Part shown: positions 1 to 7,628 of the stretch, in pieces
How the letters are laid out: each line of letters opens with the position of its first letter
Position numbering within the stretch: the stretch's first letter is position 1
IMG/VR virus record: IMGVR_UViG_3300018422_000004
Coordinates: 1 to 63,494 of that record
DNA: 63,494 nucleotides
Source of the DNA: a virus
Strand: one strand, 5' to 3'
Notes under the pieces: model-generated
The model's input: only the letters and a program-made list of their open reading frames with translations
What the model was told of the DNA's origin: nothing
Databases searched by the model: none
Made by a program: the position numbers and the translations under genes

Positions 1-297
1 GCGCCGAACGGCGAGCCCGGTTTGTTCCGCGAAGTAATCGACCACAGGCGTCTCTAACCAGTTACCGCGCCGCATGGCTTCGGTCTGCGCTTGATGCTCA
101 GCCCTACCGGTTTTATCTAGCCAAAGGGCGTATTCAGATCCGTGTTCCGATACACCCATGAGGAGTGGGACATCGGAACCACCGATTCCTTTGCGGCGCT
201 CAGCGAGCCACTGCTCACGGGGTGCGTCAGCGGGTAGCACGAGTTGACCATCGGGAATGGACCACGGGGAAACAGGCCGAACTTTGGGCGCGTTCAT
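1..297 (-). CDS. YqaJ-like phage recombinase/exonuclease, truncated by window edge
   Basis: Only the first 99 codons are present; the gene runs off the left edge. The segment contains GIGGSDVPLLMG, then YALWLDKTGR and RGNWLE, the order seen at the N-terminus of YqaJ/lambda-exonuclease-type nucleases, which resect double-stranded DNA ends for phage recombination. The catalytic Asp/Glu/Lys residues would lie in the missing part. The ATG overlaps the stop of the upstream gene (ATGA), so it is the last visible member of the leftward operon. Family call is from motif recognition. Confidence 0.7.
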   Translation of the reverse strand, partial: MNAPKVRPVSPWSIPDGQLVLPADAPREQWLAERRKGIGGSDVPLLMGVSEHGSEYALWLDKTGRAEHQAQTEAMRRGNWLETPVVDYFAEQTGLAVRR

Positions 298-734
298 TGG
301 GGGTGTGCTCCCACGACGTCCAACGTGGTTGCGACGATGTCCAGCATTGCGATGATGTTGTCTCTGAATTCCTCGTCGGTGGTGATGGAGTTGTATAGCG
401 CCGCGCAGGCGGGTTCGTCATCGGCGGCGCGGGCAGCGATGAAACGCCCGGCCCAACGCACGGGGGGTGGGACGTCATCGGCGAGTTCGAGACCACCGCC
501 ATTGATGGTGTCGACCCACATGGGTACGACGACCGCGTTGGAGTCTGGGGGCCCGCCTTGGTGGATGATCAAGGTGTCGGCCAGTGCGGCCAGCAGCAGC
601 TGAATGCCCTCGCCACCGTTTGTCTCGTGTAGTTCCTCGACGTAGGCGCCGGCCTGTTCCCAGTCGTCGGCACGCACGGCCGCTAATGTTTTCGCTGCGA
701 GTAGTAGCGCGGCGTCGCGTTCCTCGTGGTTCAT
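294..734 (-). CDS. hypothetical phage protein (146 aa)
   Basis: Acidic protein, mostly helical by composition, with no motif I recognise. It sits between a zinc-ribbon gene and the YqaJ-like gene and overlaps both by four bases (ATGA), so it is very likely translated as part of the recombination operon. Function unknown. Confidence 0.75.
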   Translation of the reverse strand: MNHEERDAALLLAAKTLAAVRADDWEQAGAYVEELHETNGGEGIQLLLAALADTLIIHQGGPPDSNAVVVPMWVDTINGGGLELADDVPPPVRWAGRFIAARAADDEPACAALYNSITTDEEFRDNIIAMLDIVATTLDVVGAHPQ

Positions 735-1039
735 TGCGCACCACCGTCGGCGAAGAGGTCCCGGCCGGTGGTGACTGGCGGTGGTGTGGTTTTCGGCTGG
801 TTACGGCGGTGTTGCACAGCGGTCTTGCAGTTCGCGAAGTGGCTGGTGTACAGCGGTGTCCCGGGCGTGCGGTCACCGCTGCGGGACACCGGGATCGCGG
901 TGGGTAGCGGCCCGTCCCCGTCGACCAGCGACAAGTTGCCCTCTTGGCTGGGTGCGGCGTCGACTGGCATTTTCTTGCCGGTCGCGGTTCGGCACCAGAT
1001 GATCGGTGCCTGGCACGACTTGCACACCGACGTGGTCAC
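731..1039 (-). CDS. small zinc-ribbon-like phage protein
   Basis: I start it at a GTG that overlaps the upstream stop (GTGA), giving about 102 residues beginning MTTSVCKSCQAPIIW. The first CxxC (CKSC) and later Cys/His residues (HFANC) suggest a small zinc-binding module of a kind common in actinophage genomes. A longer in-frame extension exists but would run into the upstream gene. Confidence 0.65.
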   Translation of the reverse strand: MTTSVCKSCQAPIIWCRTATGKKMPVDAAPSQEGNLSLVDGDGPLPTAIPVSRSGDRTPGTPLYTSHFANCKTAVQHRRNQPKTTPPPVTTGRDLFADGGAQ

Positions 1040-1242
1040 CGGCCGAACACCTGCCGGACCAGCACAGCCGCGTTGCGTGCCTGCACCCGGCACCACGCCC
1101 AGCACCAACTGACCGTGGACGGCACACGGGACCGGTGGTGGCGGCCACGGCGACGCGGAACGGGCGGCAGGGGCTCCCGGTTGTTCCTAGCGAGGATTTC
1201 ACCGATCGGTATCACCCGGCGGCGGTTCACGCTGCACCCCAT
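1036..1242 (-). CDS. small basic hypothetical protein (68 aa)
   Basis: Arg-rich protein starting inside the end of the ParB-like gene and ending in a GTGA overlap with the zinc-ribbon gene. No domain recognised. The tight overlaps on both sides are the main support. Confidence 0.5.
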   Translation of the reverse strand: MGCSVNRRRVIPIGEILARNNREPLPPVPRRRGRHHRSRVPSTVSWCWAWCRVQARNAAVLVRQVFGR

Positions 1243-2024
1243 TCCAGCCGATTGGTTTGACGGCGCTTGTTGTGCAGCGTGACGAGGATCTCGGCCATCG
1301 CGTCAGGGATACGGCCACCGCGAATGTCACGGAGCTGCTTGGCTCTACCGATCAGCACCAGCGGGCCGCCTTCCAATTTGCCTAGCTCGGTGATGAGTTT
1401 CGGGGCGTCCAGCCGCGGGTAGCGGCGCAGGAGCAAACCCAAACCAGCGACGATCTCGGCGCGTAACCCATCCGATTCGTGGCCCCACGCGCGGGTCGCG
1501 ACCCTGATCAGGGAATCGCAGGTATCGAGATCATCACCCGGCGGTGTGTTGTACACCTTCTCCAGGGCGCTGACCGCGAAGAACGAGCCGTGTGCCTTGG
1601 CTTTCCGGATGGTCCAGCCGTGGGTTTCGAGTAGCGTGTTCAGTTTGCAGGCAACAGGATCACCTTCGACGACACGGATCCGGAACCTATCCAGAACTTG
1701 CACCTGCCGGGTGTTATTGAGCCGACGGAACATTGCTGCTTCCTCGGCTTTGCTCAAGCCTTTCCACAGCACGGCGGGCACGGATCCGCTGTCTTTGCCG
1801 ATGACGCGCATCGCTGCGACTCGGTGTTGCCCATCGATGATGTGATGGGTTCCATCAGTGCGTTCGGAAACGTGGATTACACCCAGTGCTTCGGGTTCGA
1901 AATCGGCCGCGATTTGCGCGACCCGTGTTCCGTCGAGTGGTCTTTGCACACTGCGGTCGACGGTCAACAGTGCTGGTTCGATGTCCATCACCGTGGATGT
2001 GGGCACTGGCATCTGTGTGGTCAT
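1227..2024 (-). CDS. ParB/Srx-fold nuclease-like protein
   Basis: 265 residues. The N-terminal third has RPLDGTRVAQIAADF, VIHVSER and IIDGQHRVAAM, matching the ParB N-terminal (ParB/sulfiredoxin fold) pattern in which a GQHR-type motif binds nucleotide. The remainder is helical and includes a RRLNNTRQ segment. Such single-domain ParB-like proteins are frequent in actinophage replication/recombination regions. Overlaps the next ParB-like gene by ATGA. Whether it is a CTPase, a nuclease or a DNA-binding protein cannot be told from sequence alone. Confidence 0.75.
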   Translation of the reverse strand: MTTQMPVPTSTVMDIEPALLTVDRSVQRPLDGTRVAQIAADFEPEALGVIHVSERTDGTHHIIDGQHRVAAMRVIGKDSGSVPAVLWKGLSKAEEAAMFRRLNNTRQVQVLDRFRIRVVEGDPVACKLNTLLETHGWTIRKAKAHGSFFAVSALEKVYNTPPGDDLDTCDSLIRVATRAWGHESDGLRAEIVAGLGLLLRRYPRLDAPKLITELGKLEGGPLVLIGRAKQLRDIRGGRIPDAMAEILVTLHNKRRQTNRLEWGAA

Positions 2025-3436
2025 TTGCTACGCTCCTTGAGGAGGCTGAGAAGTTGTCGGAGGCTTCTGGCTCTCCGGCCCAGGTCGCTGTTCCAATGCG
2101 CGGCCTGGGCCGCTGTAATTGCTGGGTCGAGGCCTTCAGCGGAGGCCAGGACTAGAGCGAGACCGTCGAGGGAATCGGCGAGGACCCGCAGCACGGGTTC
2201 CTGCACGAACCGGTAACGGGCCTCACGTGCAGTGATGGATGCGCTGATCGGTGTCTGGTCGAAAGCCCCGCCGGGGCGCCCTAATTGCCGGGGGTCGGCG
2301 CCGTCGCGGACTTGGGCGACGAACGCGTCTTGGGCTTGTGCTGGTAGCCGCGCGATGCGGGCCGCAGTGTTGAGCGCTACCCCTTCTTCTGCGGTGAGGG
2401 TTTTGAGTGCGTCGGTGCCGGACCGGATGACCCGCTTGGCCCGATCCAGTGACCCGGGGGCGACACCGAGGAGTTTCTCGGCTTGACCTCGGGTGGGCGG
2501 CAGATCAGCCTGTGGCGTGTTGTGGCTTTGGCCTTTGGTGCGATCCGCGAGAGCGGCGGCGATCATCGCCCGGTGGGAATGCGTCAAGCGCCTGCGGTGC
2601 AAATTCGTTTGGATCACGTAAGTCCACGGGTCGCCGCGGTGCACCACCCACCGGGCCTCGAAACCCAGCTTCTGGCAGGCCCGCCACCGGGCCCGGCCAT
2701 CGAGGATCGCGCCCGCTGGGTTCCGCACAATGGGCTGCCGCAACCCGTTGGCGCGAATGTCGGCGACCAGCGCGTCGAATTCGGCGTCGGTCATCGTTGG
2801 TAGTAGCGCCGCCGCTGGGTGCACCACCACGTCACCATCAGTGGTGATCGGGGTCGCGGTGCTCACGTCATGGGTCCCCTCCGTTTTGTGTTTCTTGATT
2901 CTGCGGATGACGTTTGCTCTGGTGAGGTTGCCGTCGTGTGCTTTCGCTCGTTGCAGTGCCGCTTCGAATTGTTCATCGGTGACACCGTCGGTCATGCCGT
3001 AGATGCCAGAGCTGGTGCTGTGGCTCAACAACCAGGTGGGGACGTAGTCACCTGGAGCAGGCTTGGAAGCTGTGTTATCAACACTCGCACCAGGTTGGTA
3101 TTGGTTCCCGGTGTGTTCCCCCTTCCTCTTGATCTCCCCGGCCTTCTGCCCATTGCGAATGGCCACACCGATGCCGCGCTCAGCTCGACGCACCATTTCC
3201 TCGGCGTCCAGACGGATACCGGTGGCCAGATTTCGTTGTCTGGTGGCCTCAGCGACCGTCGCTGCCCACGCCCGGAAATCCGCTATCGGCGCCGGGTCGG
3301 TGCCTTTAGCGGCCACCGCCAGCCACGACTTCGAGTTCACGAGGGCTTGCGTGACGAACCGCCGACTGCCCGCGTCGTCGAGGTCGTCAATCGCAGACGG
3401 GTCCGCGGTGAAGTGAGCCAACTCAGCGGTGCTCAT
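2021..3436 (-). CDS. ParB-like partition/transcription factor
   Basis: 471 residues from an ATG overlapping the upstream stop (ATGA). An N-terminal helical region of about 190 residues precedes a ParB-like core with LLPTMTDAEFDALVADI, GLRQPIVRN, ILDGRARWRACQKLG and the NLHRRRLTHSHRA helix, followed by a helix-turn-helix region (QAEKLLGVAPGSLDRAK) and a helical C-terminus. This resembles ParB-type chromosome/plasmid partition and phage regulatory proteins. No ParA partner is visible in the window, so partition is not shown. Confidence 0.75.
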   Translation of the reverse strand: MSTAELAHFTADPSAIDDLDDAGSRRFVTQALVNSKSWLAVAAKGTDPAPIADFRAWAATVAEATRQRNLATGIRLDAEEMVRRAERGIGVAIRNGQKAGEIKRKGEHTGNQYQPGASVDNTASKPAPGDYVPTWLLSHSTSSGIYGMTDGVTDEQFEAALQRAKAHDGNLTRANVIRRIKKHKTEGTHDVSTATPITTDGDVVVHPAAALLPTMTDAEFDALVADIRANGLRQPIVRNPAGAILDGRARWRACQKLGFEARWVVHRGDPWTYVIQTNLHRRRLTHSHRAMIAAALADRTKGQSHNTPQADLPPTRGQAEKLLGVAPGSLDRAKRVIRSGTDALKTLTAEEGVALNTAARIARLPAQAQDAFVAQVRDGADPRQLGRPGGAFDQTPISASITAREARYRFVQEPVLRVLADSLDGLALVLASAEGLDPAITAAQAAHWNSDLGRRARSLRQLLSLLKERSK

Positions 3437-3726
3437 GGCACCCGCCACAGCAGATAAGCCAGGGCACCGCCCGCCAGCAGCGTGCCGGCGGCCATCAACA
3501 CCAGCGCAATAGGCAGTGACGTCATGTCGCCGAACGCCAGGGCTGTGGCGATACCCAGCGCGACACCGAACCCGAACAGTGCCGCGACCAGCGTCACCGC
3601 TGCGACCACGGGCCGACCGGTCTTAACGGGCACATCCGGGTCCGGGAGGTCTTGCATCGAGCCGATGTCACGGACCCACTGGTCGAAAAGCGGGTCATCG
3701 TCGGGAGGAAGCGCGGGTCGTGTCAT
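3433..3726 (-). CDS. small membrane protein
   Basis: 97 residues starting MTRPALPPDDDP. Two hydrophobic helices at about residues 42-65 and 73-94 are separated by a short polar loop. It overlaps its upstream neighbour by one base (TGATG) and the ParB-like gene by four. Role unknown. Confidence 0.65.
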   Translation of the reverse strand: MTRPALPPDDDPLFDQWVRDIGSMQDLPDPDVPVKTGRPVVAAVTLVAALFGFGVALGIATALAFGDMTSLPIALVLMAAGTLLAGGALAYLLWRVP

Positions 3727-4154
3727 CACTGACACCCCGCTGCGGTGACGAGGTCACGCAGGTGCGCGGCAGTGACGGTCCACGTGCGGATTTCCCGGAT
3801 CGCCGGCACACCCAGCGACGCGAGCAATGCAGCGCGAGCCCGGTCGTAGCAACTGGACTCGTAGGTGATCTCAAACGGTGGTGCTGCGTCTGCGACGGTC
3901 CCGGTGACAGTGAGGTAGGTAACCCGCCTGTGGTCGGGGTCGGTGATTTCGATGCGGGCGTGGGTCAGCGCATCCGCAGCGTTCGCGGCGGCGGTGATCG
4001 CCTCGAACAACCCGGCCGATGAGACCAACTCAGCACCGGTCTCATCAGCGAAGTGGGCGTAAGCGACGGGGATCTCAGGGTGCTCGTCGAGCCATGTGCG
4101 CAGGCGGGATAGCCCCCCGCGGAAGTCCGTCGCGGCGGTGAGGGTGGTGGGCAT
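3726..4154 (-). CDS. hypothetical protein (142 aa)
   Basis: Mixed alpha/beta composition with a central AlaAla-rich helix and strands such as RRVTYLTVTGTV. No recognisable domain. Lies four bases from the upstream helix-turn-helix gene, so probably the second gene of the leftward operon. Confidence 0.65.
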   Translation of the reverse strand: MPTTLTAATDFRGGLSRLRTWLDEHPEIPVAYAHFADETGAELVSSAGLFEAITAAANAADALTHARIEITDPDHRRVTYLTVTGTVADAAPPFEITYESSCYDRARAALLASLGVPAIREIRTWTVTAAHLRDLVTAAGCQ

Positions 4155-4158
4155 GGTG

Positions 4159-4452
4159 TTATCCGGCCGCTAGCTTGATCGCGTGGGGTCGGTCGTTAGC
4201 TGTTGCTGATTTGGTGGCTCTGGCGCGGAGTTCGCGACGTCTAGCGGCATCAGCGCGCAGGCGTGCTACGTAGTCGTCCAGCTCGGCGGGGTCGATCAGC
4301 GTCTTGCGACCGTGTTTCAGTGCCGCGAGCCTCCCCTTGGCGATCAAGCGGTAGACCGTGTTCTCGCTCACGATGAGGGCTTTTGCTGTGGCGGAGACCG
4401 TCAGCAGTCCCGCGAGTGGGTCGCAGTTGTTGGCGCTGGGGCCGTCTGACAT
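4159..4452 (-). CDS. excisionase-family helix-turn-helix protein
   Basis: 97 residues. LLTVSATAKALIVSENTVYRLIAKGRLAALKHGRKTLI is the classic excisionase/MerR-like winged helix pattern with the TVYRLI recognition helix and the GR..LI wing. It is the first gene of the leftward operon and is divergent from a repressor-like gene, the arrangement of a phage genetic switch. It could be a recombination directionality factor for the integrase or a Cro-like regulator; the distance to the integrase (about 3 kb) makes either possible. Confidence 0.75.
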   Translation of the reverse strand: MSDGPSANNCDPLAGLLTVSATAKALIVSENTVYRLIAKGRLAALKHGRKTLIDPAELDDYVARLRADAARRRELRARATKSATANDRPHAIKLAAG

Positions 4453-4726
4453 GACGCGGTGGTCCTCCCTGTCTTAGGCGCGGTCAGACGTTGATGAGCG
4501 GGGGGAAGGTCTCTGGGTGGCCGCCGCGCGTGCGCTTGCGGGTTGGTTGCGGCTACTCCGGGTTGACCGTCGGTGACGCTCTGTGTTCTGACTGCGACAG
4601 GGAGAGGATCAACGATGAGCGTGTCGTTCGTCAAATTTTCTTGCAAACTGTGTTATGAGAGACGATTTCGGATGGCGAGTGGTGGTGTGTGAGCGTGGAT
4701 GAGGGCAACGTGGGAAGGTGGACACC
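4453..4726. promoter_or_regulatory. divergent control region between excisionase-like and repressor-like genes
   Basis: About 270 bases separate the two divergent starts. The stretch around 4620-4665 is clearly AT-richer than its surroundings (TCAAATTTTCTTGCAAACTG), as expected for promoters and operators. I do not see a single convincing -35/-10 pair or a perfect operator repeat, so the sites are inferred from position. Confidence 0.45.
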
Positions 4727-5113
4727 ATGACCTCGAACAGAACGCCCGTACGGGCGTTGATCGCCCAGCACTCACCCGGGGTCAGCGTGAAGGCGCTGTG
4801 CGCGCAAGCAGGCTCAACCGTGCGGGAGTCCACCCTGCGGCACTGGACCAACCCCGGTGCGCGCCCCAAGCACCGCCCCGACGTAGAACTAGTCGTTGGC
4901 CTAGCGGATTTACTCGGGTGCAGCGTGGGTGAAGCCGAGCACGCGTTCAACGTCATGATGGACCCTCAAGCCCGCCTCCCCGTGAACGTCGAAGAGTTGC
5001 CTGAGCGCGAACGCAGGCTGCTGGTGGCCTTCCGGGGCCTCACCGACACCTACGACCAAGAGCGCGCGATAGCGCAGCTCGAAGTACTCGCCGCCATACA
5101 GCGGGACCGCTAG
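4727..5113 (+). CDS. helix-turn-helix repressor-like protein
   Basis: 128 residues from ATG 4727, preceded by AAGGTGG five bases upstream; a GTG nine bases earlier is less well placed. The N-terminal half (SVKALCAQAGSTVRESTLRHW, then DVELVVGLADLLGCSVGEAEHAF) reads like an XRE-type DNA-binding domain; the C-terminus is an acidic helix ending in DRLTDTYDQER-like sequence. Position opposite the excisionase-like gene suggests an immunity repressor, but no homolog was checked. Confidence 0.65.
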   Translation: MTSNRTPVRALIAQHSPGVSVKALCAQAGSTVRESTLRHWTNPGARPKHRPDVELVVGLADLLGCSVGEAEHAFNVMMDPQARLPVNVEELPERERRLLVAFRGLTDTYDQERAIAQLEVLAAIQRDR

Positions 5114-5431
5114 GCCCCGAGTGCGGCAACACCTTCGGGCGATGATCAGGCAACGGTCAACGGATGTAATTGCGCGATAGATCCCCAGTGGATCTAATAT
5201 CGATCACTTGCGTCACCGCTGCATCACCCGCTGCATCACCGCTGCATCGTTTGGCCGGGTCACCTTTGCCCGCCTGCCGGAGCGCGGACAAGCCGCGGGG
5301 CAGGTGGTGCGCACCAGTCCAACACGAAGCAGGGAGGAGGGGCCGCTCCTACGTTAGGTCCAGATGCACGTGCATCTGCTGAGTGCACCGAGCCGCAACA
5401 CAAGGCCCTCGCGGGGAAGGGATCTCCACCG
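5114..5431. other. intergenic region with tandem 12-mers
   Basis: 318 bases without a supported gene. It contains the CACC(C)GCTGCAT repeats listed separately. A short hypothetical frame on either strand lacks a good start, and I see no terminator with a T-run. Confidence 0.4.
5214..5247. repeat. three tandem copies of CACC(C)GCTGCAT
   Basis: Copies begin at 5214, 5225 and 5237 and differ only by one C. Three direct copies at an 11-12 base spacing lie on about one face of the helix, a layout compatible with a regulator-binding site, though a replication-slippage repeat is equally possible. Confidence 0.6.
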
Positions 5432-5650
5432 GTGACACCATTGTTCGTACTTGGCGACCCGTTACAGGCTGCGCTCACCGAACTCGGTGACTGCGACGGC
5501 GACTACCCGTGCGTACTGAAGCTACGCCGAGGTGCCGTCATCACCGCCGACGTCGTCCGGGAACTCAACGACCGATTCGGCAACGCCACCGTCGCCACGC
5601 CCGACGACGCCCGCGGACTACGCAGCCCACCGGGACAGCTCGTCACCTAA
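5432..5650 (+). CDS. hypothetical protein (72 aa)
   Basis: GTG start following a purine-rich GGGAAGGGA. The protein ends in a proline-rich tail. No domain recognised; codon use is like its neighbours. Confidence 0.5.
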   Translation: MTPLFVLGDPLQAALTELGDCDGDYPCVLKLRRGAVITADVVRELNDRFGNATVATPDDARGLRSPPGQLVT

Positions 5651-5706
5651 ATTGCCGTGGTGCGGGCCGCGCTAGGGTCCTCAATCCGCTAAGAGGGACA
5701 CCAAAG

Positions 5707-6174
5707 GTGACCACCAGTGCAGCTGACGCCGTCCGGGAACTCATCGACACCTTCCCGGTGCCCGCCGAGCAACGAGATCGGCTCGTCGCCGTACTGCTAC
5801 CGGTGTCCGCCTACCGGCTCAGTGAGCTGACCACGCTGGTCACCAAGGCACCCAAGGCGAAACTGGGAGAACAGCTGCTGAAGTTCATCGCCTACTACGA
5901 ACGCTACGACCAGTACATCCAACGGATAGTCGGCGATCTGCCGCCGCCGTTGACCTCAGAGCAACGCCGGGGAGTCCGTGCCTTGTGCGACACCGCCTGC
6001 GTACCCGACCCGGCGCTTGACGCCGCACACCACCACCACCAGATGTCGCTACTGAACGAAGCAGCAGCGACGATCCGCGATGCACTCACCAAGCGCACGA
6101 CCAAAGTTCCATCAAGCACAACACGACGGCGACGCGTTGCGGCGGCGGGCCGCTGGGGAGTGAATCGGCCATGA
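5707..6174 (+). CDS. hypothetical helical protein (155 aa)
   Basis: I use GTG 5707 (MTTSAADAVRELIDTF) because AGAGGG precedes it and the upstream extension reads through the previous gene in another frame. The protein is helical with a His cluster (HHHHQ) at about residue 103 and a strongly basic C-terminal tail. It overlaps the next gene by ATGA. Unknown function. Confidence 0.6.
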   Translation: MTTSAADAVRELIDTFPVPAEQRDRLVAVLLPVSAYRLSELTTLVTKAPKAKLGEQLLKFIAYYERYDQYIQRIVGDLPPPLTSEQRRGVRALCDTACVPDPALDAAHHHHQMSLLNEAAATIRDALTKRTTKVPSSTTRRRRVAAAGRWGVNRP

Positions 6175-6611
6175 CAGCAGACCTTGATCAAGACGCGCTT
6201 GACGCCGCGCTCGCGCTCATCCCGCGCACCGGCGCTAAACACCTGGAGATCGGTTACCTCCACGACGACGTACCCATGGCCGAAGCCGGCTGGTACGCAA
6301 CCGCCACCTACCAGGGCGCGAAAATCATCACCGAGGACCACAAAGGACCCGTCGAAGCGGCCGAAGCACTCGCCCGCCAGCTACTCACCGGCGCCATGTG
6401 CACCCACTGCCACGGGCTCATCGCGCTCTCGGACCTCGGTGCCACGGTGTACCCCCGCGCGGCGCGAACCGATGGTTCAACATGGACCGACGCTGAAGTC
6501 CAGGCCGTGCGGGACGCACCGCAGTGCCGCTACCGGCGCATGGGAAACCGGTGGGTCCGGGGATGCGAAACCGGACCCAATCGCGCCGAGCGCCGTCGAA
6601 AGTCCCGGTAG
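6171..6611 (+). CDS. hypothetical phage protein with CxxC
   Basis: 146 residues. The N-terminal half has LEIGYLHDDVPMAEAGWYA and the C-terminal half a CTHC motif with a later single Cys pair, suggesting a metal site. The C-terminus is Arg-rich (RAERRRKSR), a style common in actinobacterial mobile-element proteins. No specific function. Confidence 0.65.
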   Translation: MTADLDQDALDAALALIPRTGAKHLEIGYLHDDVPMAEAGWYATATYQGAKIITEDHKGPVEAAEALARQLLTGAMCTHCHGLIALSDLGATVYPRAARTDGSTWTDAEVQAVRDAPQCRYRRMGNRWVRGCETGPNRAERRRKSR

Positions 6612-6636
6612 CGGCTTCCGCACTGCCACTGTACAA

Positions 6637-6668
6637 CATGTACGACAGACTGTAGATTGTCGTACATG
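6637..6668. promoter_or_regulatory. perfect inverted repeat overlapping a start codon (probable operator)
   Basis: CATGTACGACA at 6637-6647 and TGTCGTACATG at 6658-6668 form perfect 11-base arms around a 10-base spacer. The second arm ends in the ATG of the following gene. The dyad size suits a dimeric or tetrameric regulator such as a ribbon-helix-helix protein, and its position would block transcription or translation start. Confidence 0.7.
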
Positions 6669-7256
6669 AAGGATAATCGACTCCAAGTACGTATCACCGC
6701 TGGCGGCGACCTAGAGAAATGGCTCGTCGGCCGCACCATACGAATGCACAGCGGCTCTCCGAGCGTGCAAGCCCGCACCGAACTAGCTCTGTGTCGCGAC
6801 CTACTCGCCGCCGAACTCCAAGGCCACCGCATGCCCCTCGCGTGGATCAACTGCATCGCCGACGTCCTCGACTCGCCGCTAGGCGATACCGTGGCAACGG
6901 TTGGCGACACCGTAGGAGTCCCAATCGGGATCGCCTACCTCGAAGCGACAGAGGCCTTTGCTTCAGCGAAGAAGCTGCTGCCCTACGCCACCAAGTTCTA
7001 CGTCGACGAGGACGACGTGCGGGACTGGCTTGTTGGCCTGGGTCCCGCCGCTGACTACGCCTTACGTGACGCCGTGGCCCACTGGTGGATGTCTGATCTG
7101 CCACCTACCGATGAGGGATGGGCCGCAGTGGGCGTCACCACCATCCCCGTGCGACACCTGCGAGCTTTCGAGGTCGACGATGACGGTCCGCTGCGCAGGG
7201 CCTACGAACTAGCCATCGCAGCGGCAGGTCGCGGCGGGCCCAACGCTGATGAGTGA
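6666..7256 (+). CDS. hypothetical protein, possibly a self-regulating DNA-binding protein
   Basis: 196 residues from ATG 6666 (a TTG 9 bases upstream is also open). The N-terminus, LQVRITAGGDLEKWLVGR, followed by VQARTELALCRDLLAAEL, has the strand-helix-helix rhythm of a ribbon-helix-helix domain, which would fit the inverted repeat covering its start. The remainder (about residues 75-196) is unrecognised. The DNA-binding assignment is inference. Confidence 0.55.
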   Translation: MKDNRLQVRITAGGDLEKWLVGRTIRMHSGSPSVQARTELALCRDLLAAELQGHRMPLAWINCIADVLDSPLGDTVATVGDTVGVPIGIAYLEATEAFASAKKLLPYATKFYVDEDDVRDWLVGLGPAADYALRDAVAHWWMSDLPPTDEGWAAVGVTTIPVRHLRAFEVDDDGPLRRAYELAIAAAGRGGPNADE

Positions 7257-7536
7257 GGACAGGTCAGCGGTCGGCTGGGATGATCAGCCCACCGACGAAA
7301 TCGACCTCGGTATGTCCAATGCTGACGGCAACATCGATGAGGGCTTCGCCGAGGCACTGCGGCAGGCACGCGTGTTCGGTCACCACGCCGGATGGGACTT
7401 CTGCGGCCGTGTGTGGTGGGACGGCTCACGGTTCGTCGAGGACGTATACCGCTATCGCCGTCTGGTCGCCACACACCGTGCCAACACGTTGCCCGAGCTG
7501 ATGGCCCTTGTGAACGACAGCTGGGGATGGGAATGA
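7249..7536 (+). CDS. hypothetical protein (95 aa)
   Basis: Acidic protein overlapping the previous gene by eight bases (ATGAGTGA). C-terminal half is Trp/Tyr-rich (GWDFCGRVWWDG). No domain recognised. Last plus-strand gene before the integrase, which faces it. Confidence 0.6.
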   Translation: MSEDRSAVGWDDQPTDEIDLGMSNADGNIDEGFAEALRQARVFGHHAGWDFCGRVWWDGSRFVEDVYRYRRLVATHRANTLPELMALVNDSWGWE

Positions 7537-7545
7537 CTCGCCAGT

Positions 7546-7594
7546 AAAAAAAGTTGACTGCGAGGCGAGCTTGTCCGTGCTGGACAACTCGCAG
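7546..7594 (-). terminator. intrinsic terminator of the integrase gene
   Basis: On the minus strand CTGCGAG and TTGTCC pair with GGACAA and CTCGCAG around a short loop, with a six-base bulge, and a run of seven T residues follows after six bases. It lies about 35 bases beyond the integrase stop. Confidence 0.7.
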
Positions 7595-7628
7595 CATCTG
7601 GCAAGTCGGTCCAGCACGAGAGTGCGGA

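Noticed and set aside
7537-7628. attP core next to the integrase
   Set aside because: Only the integrase terminator hairpin is recognisable; without the host sequence or a duplicate no core can be defined.
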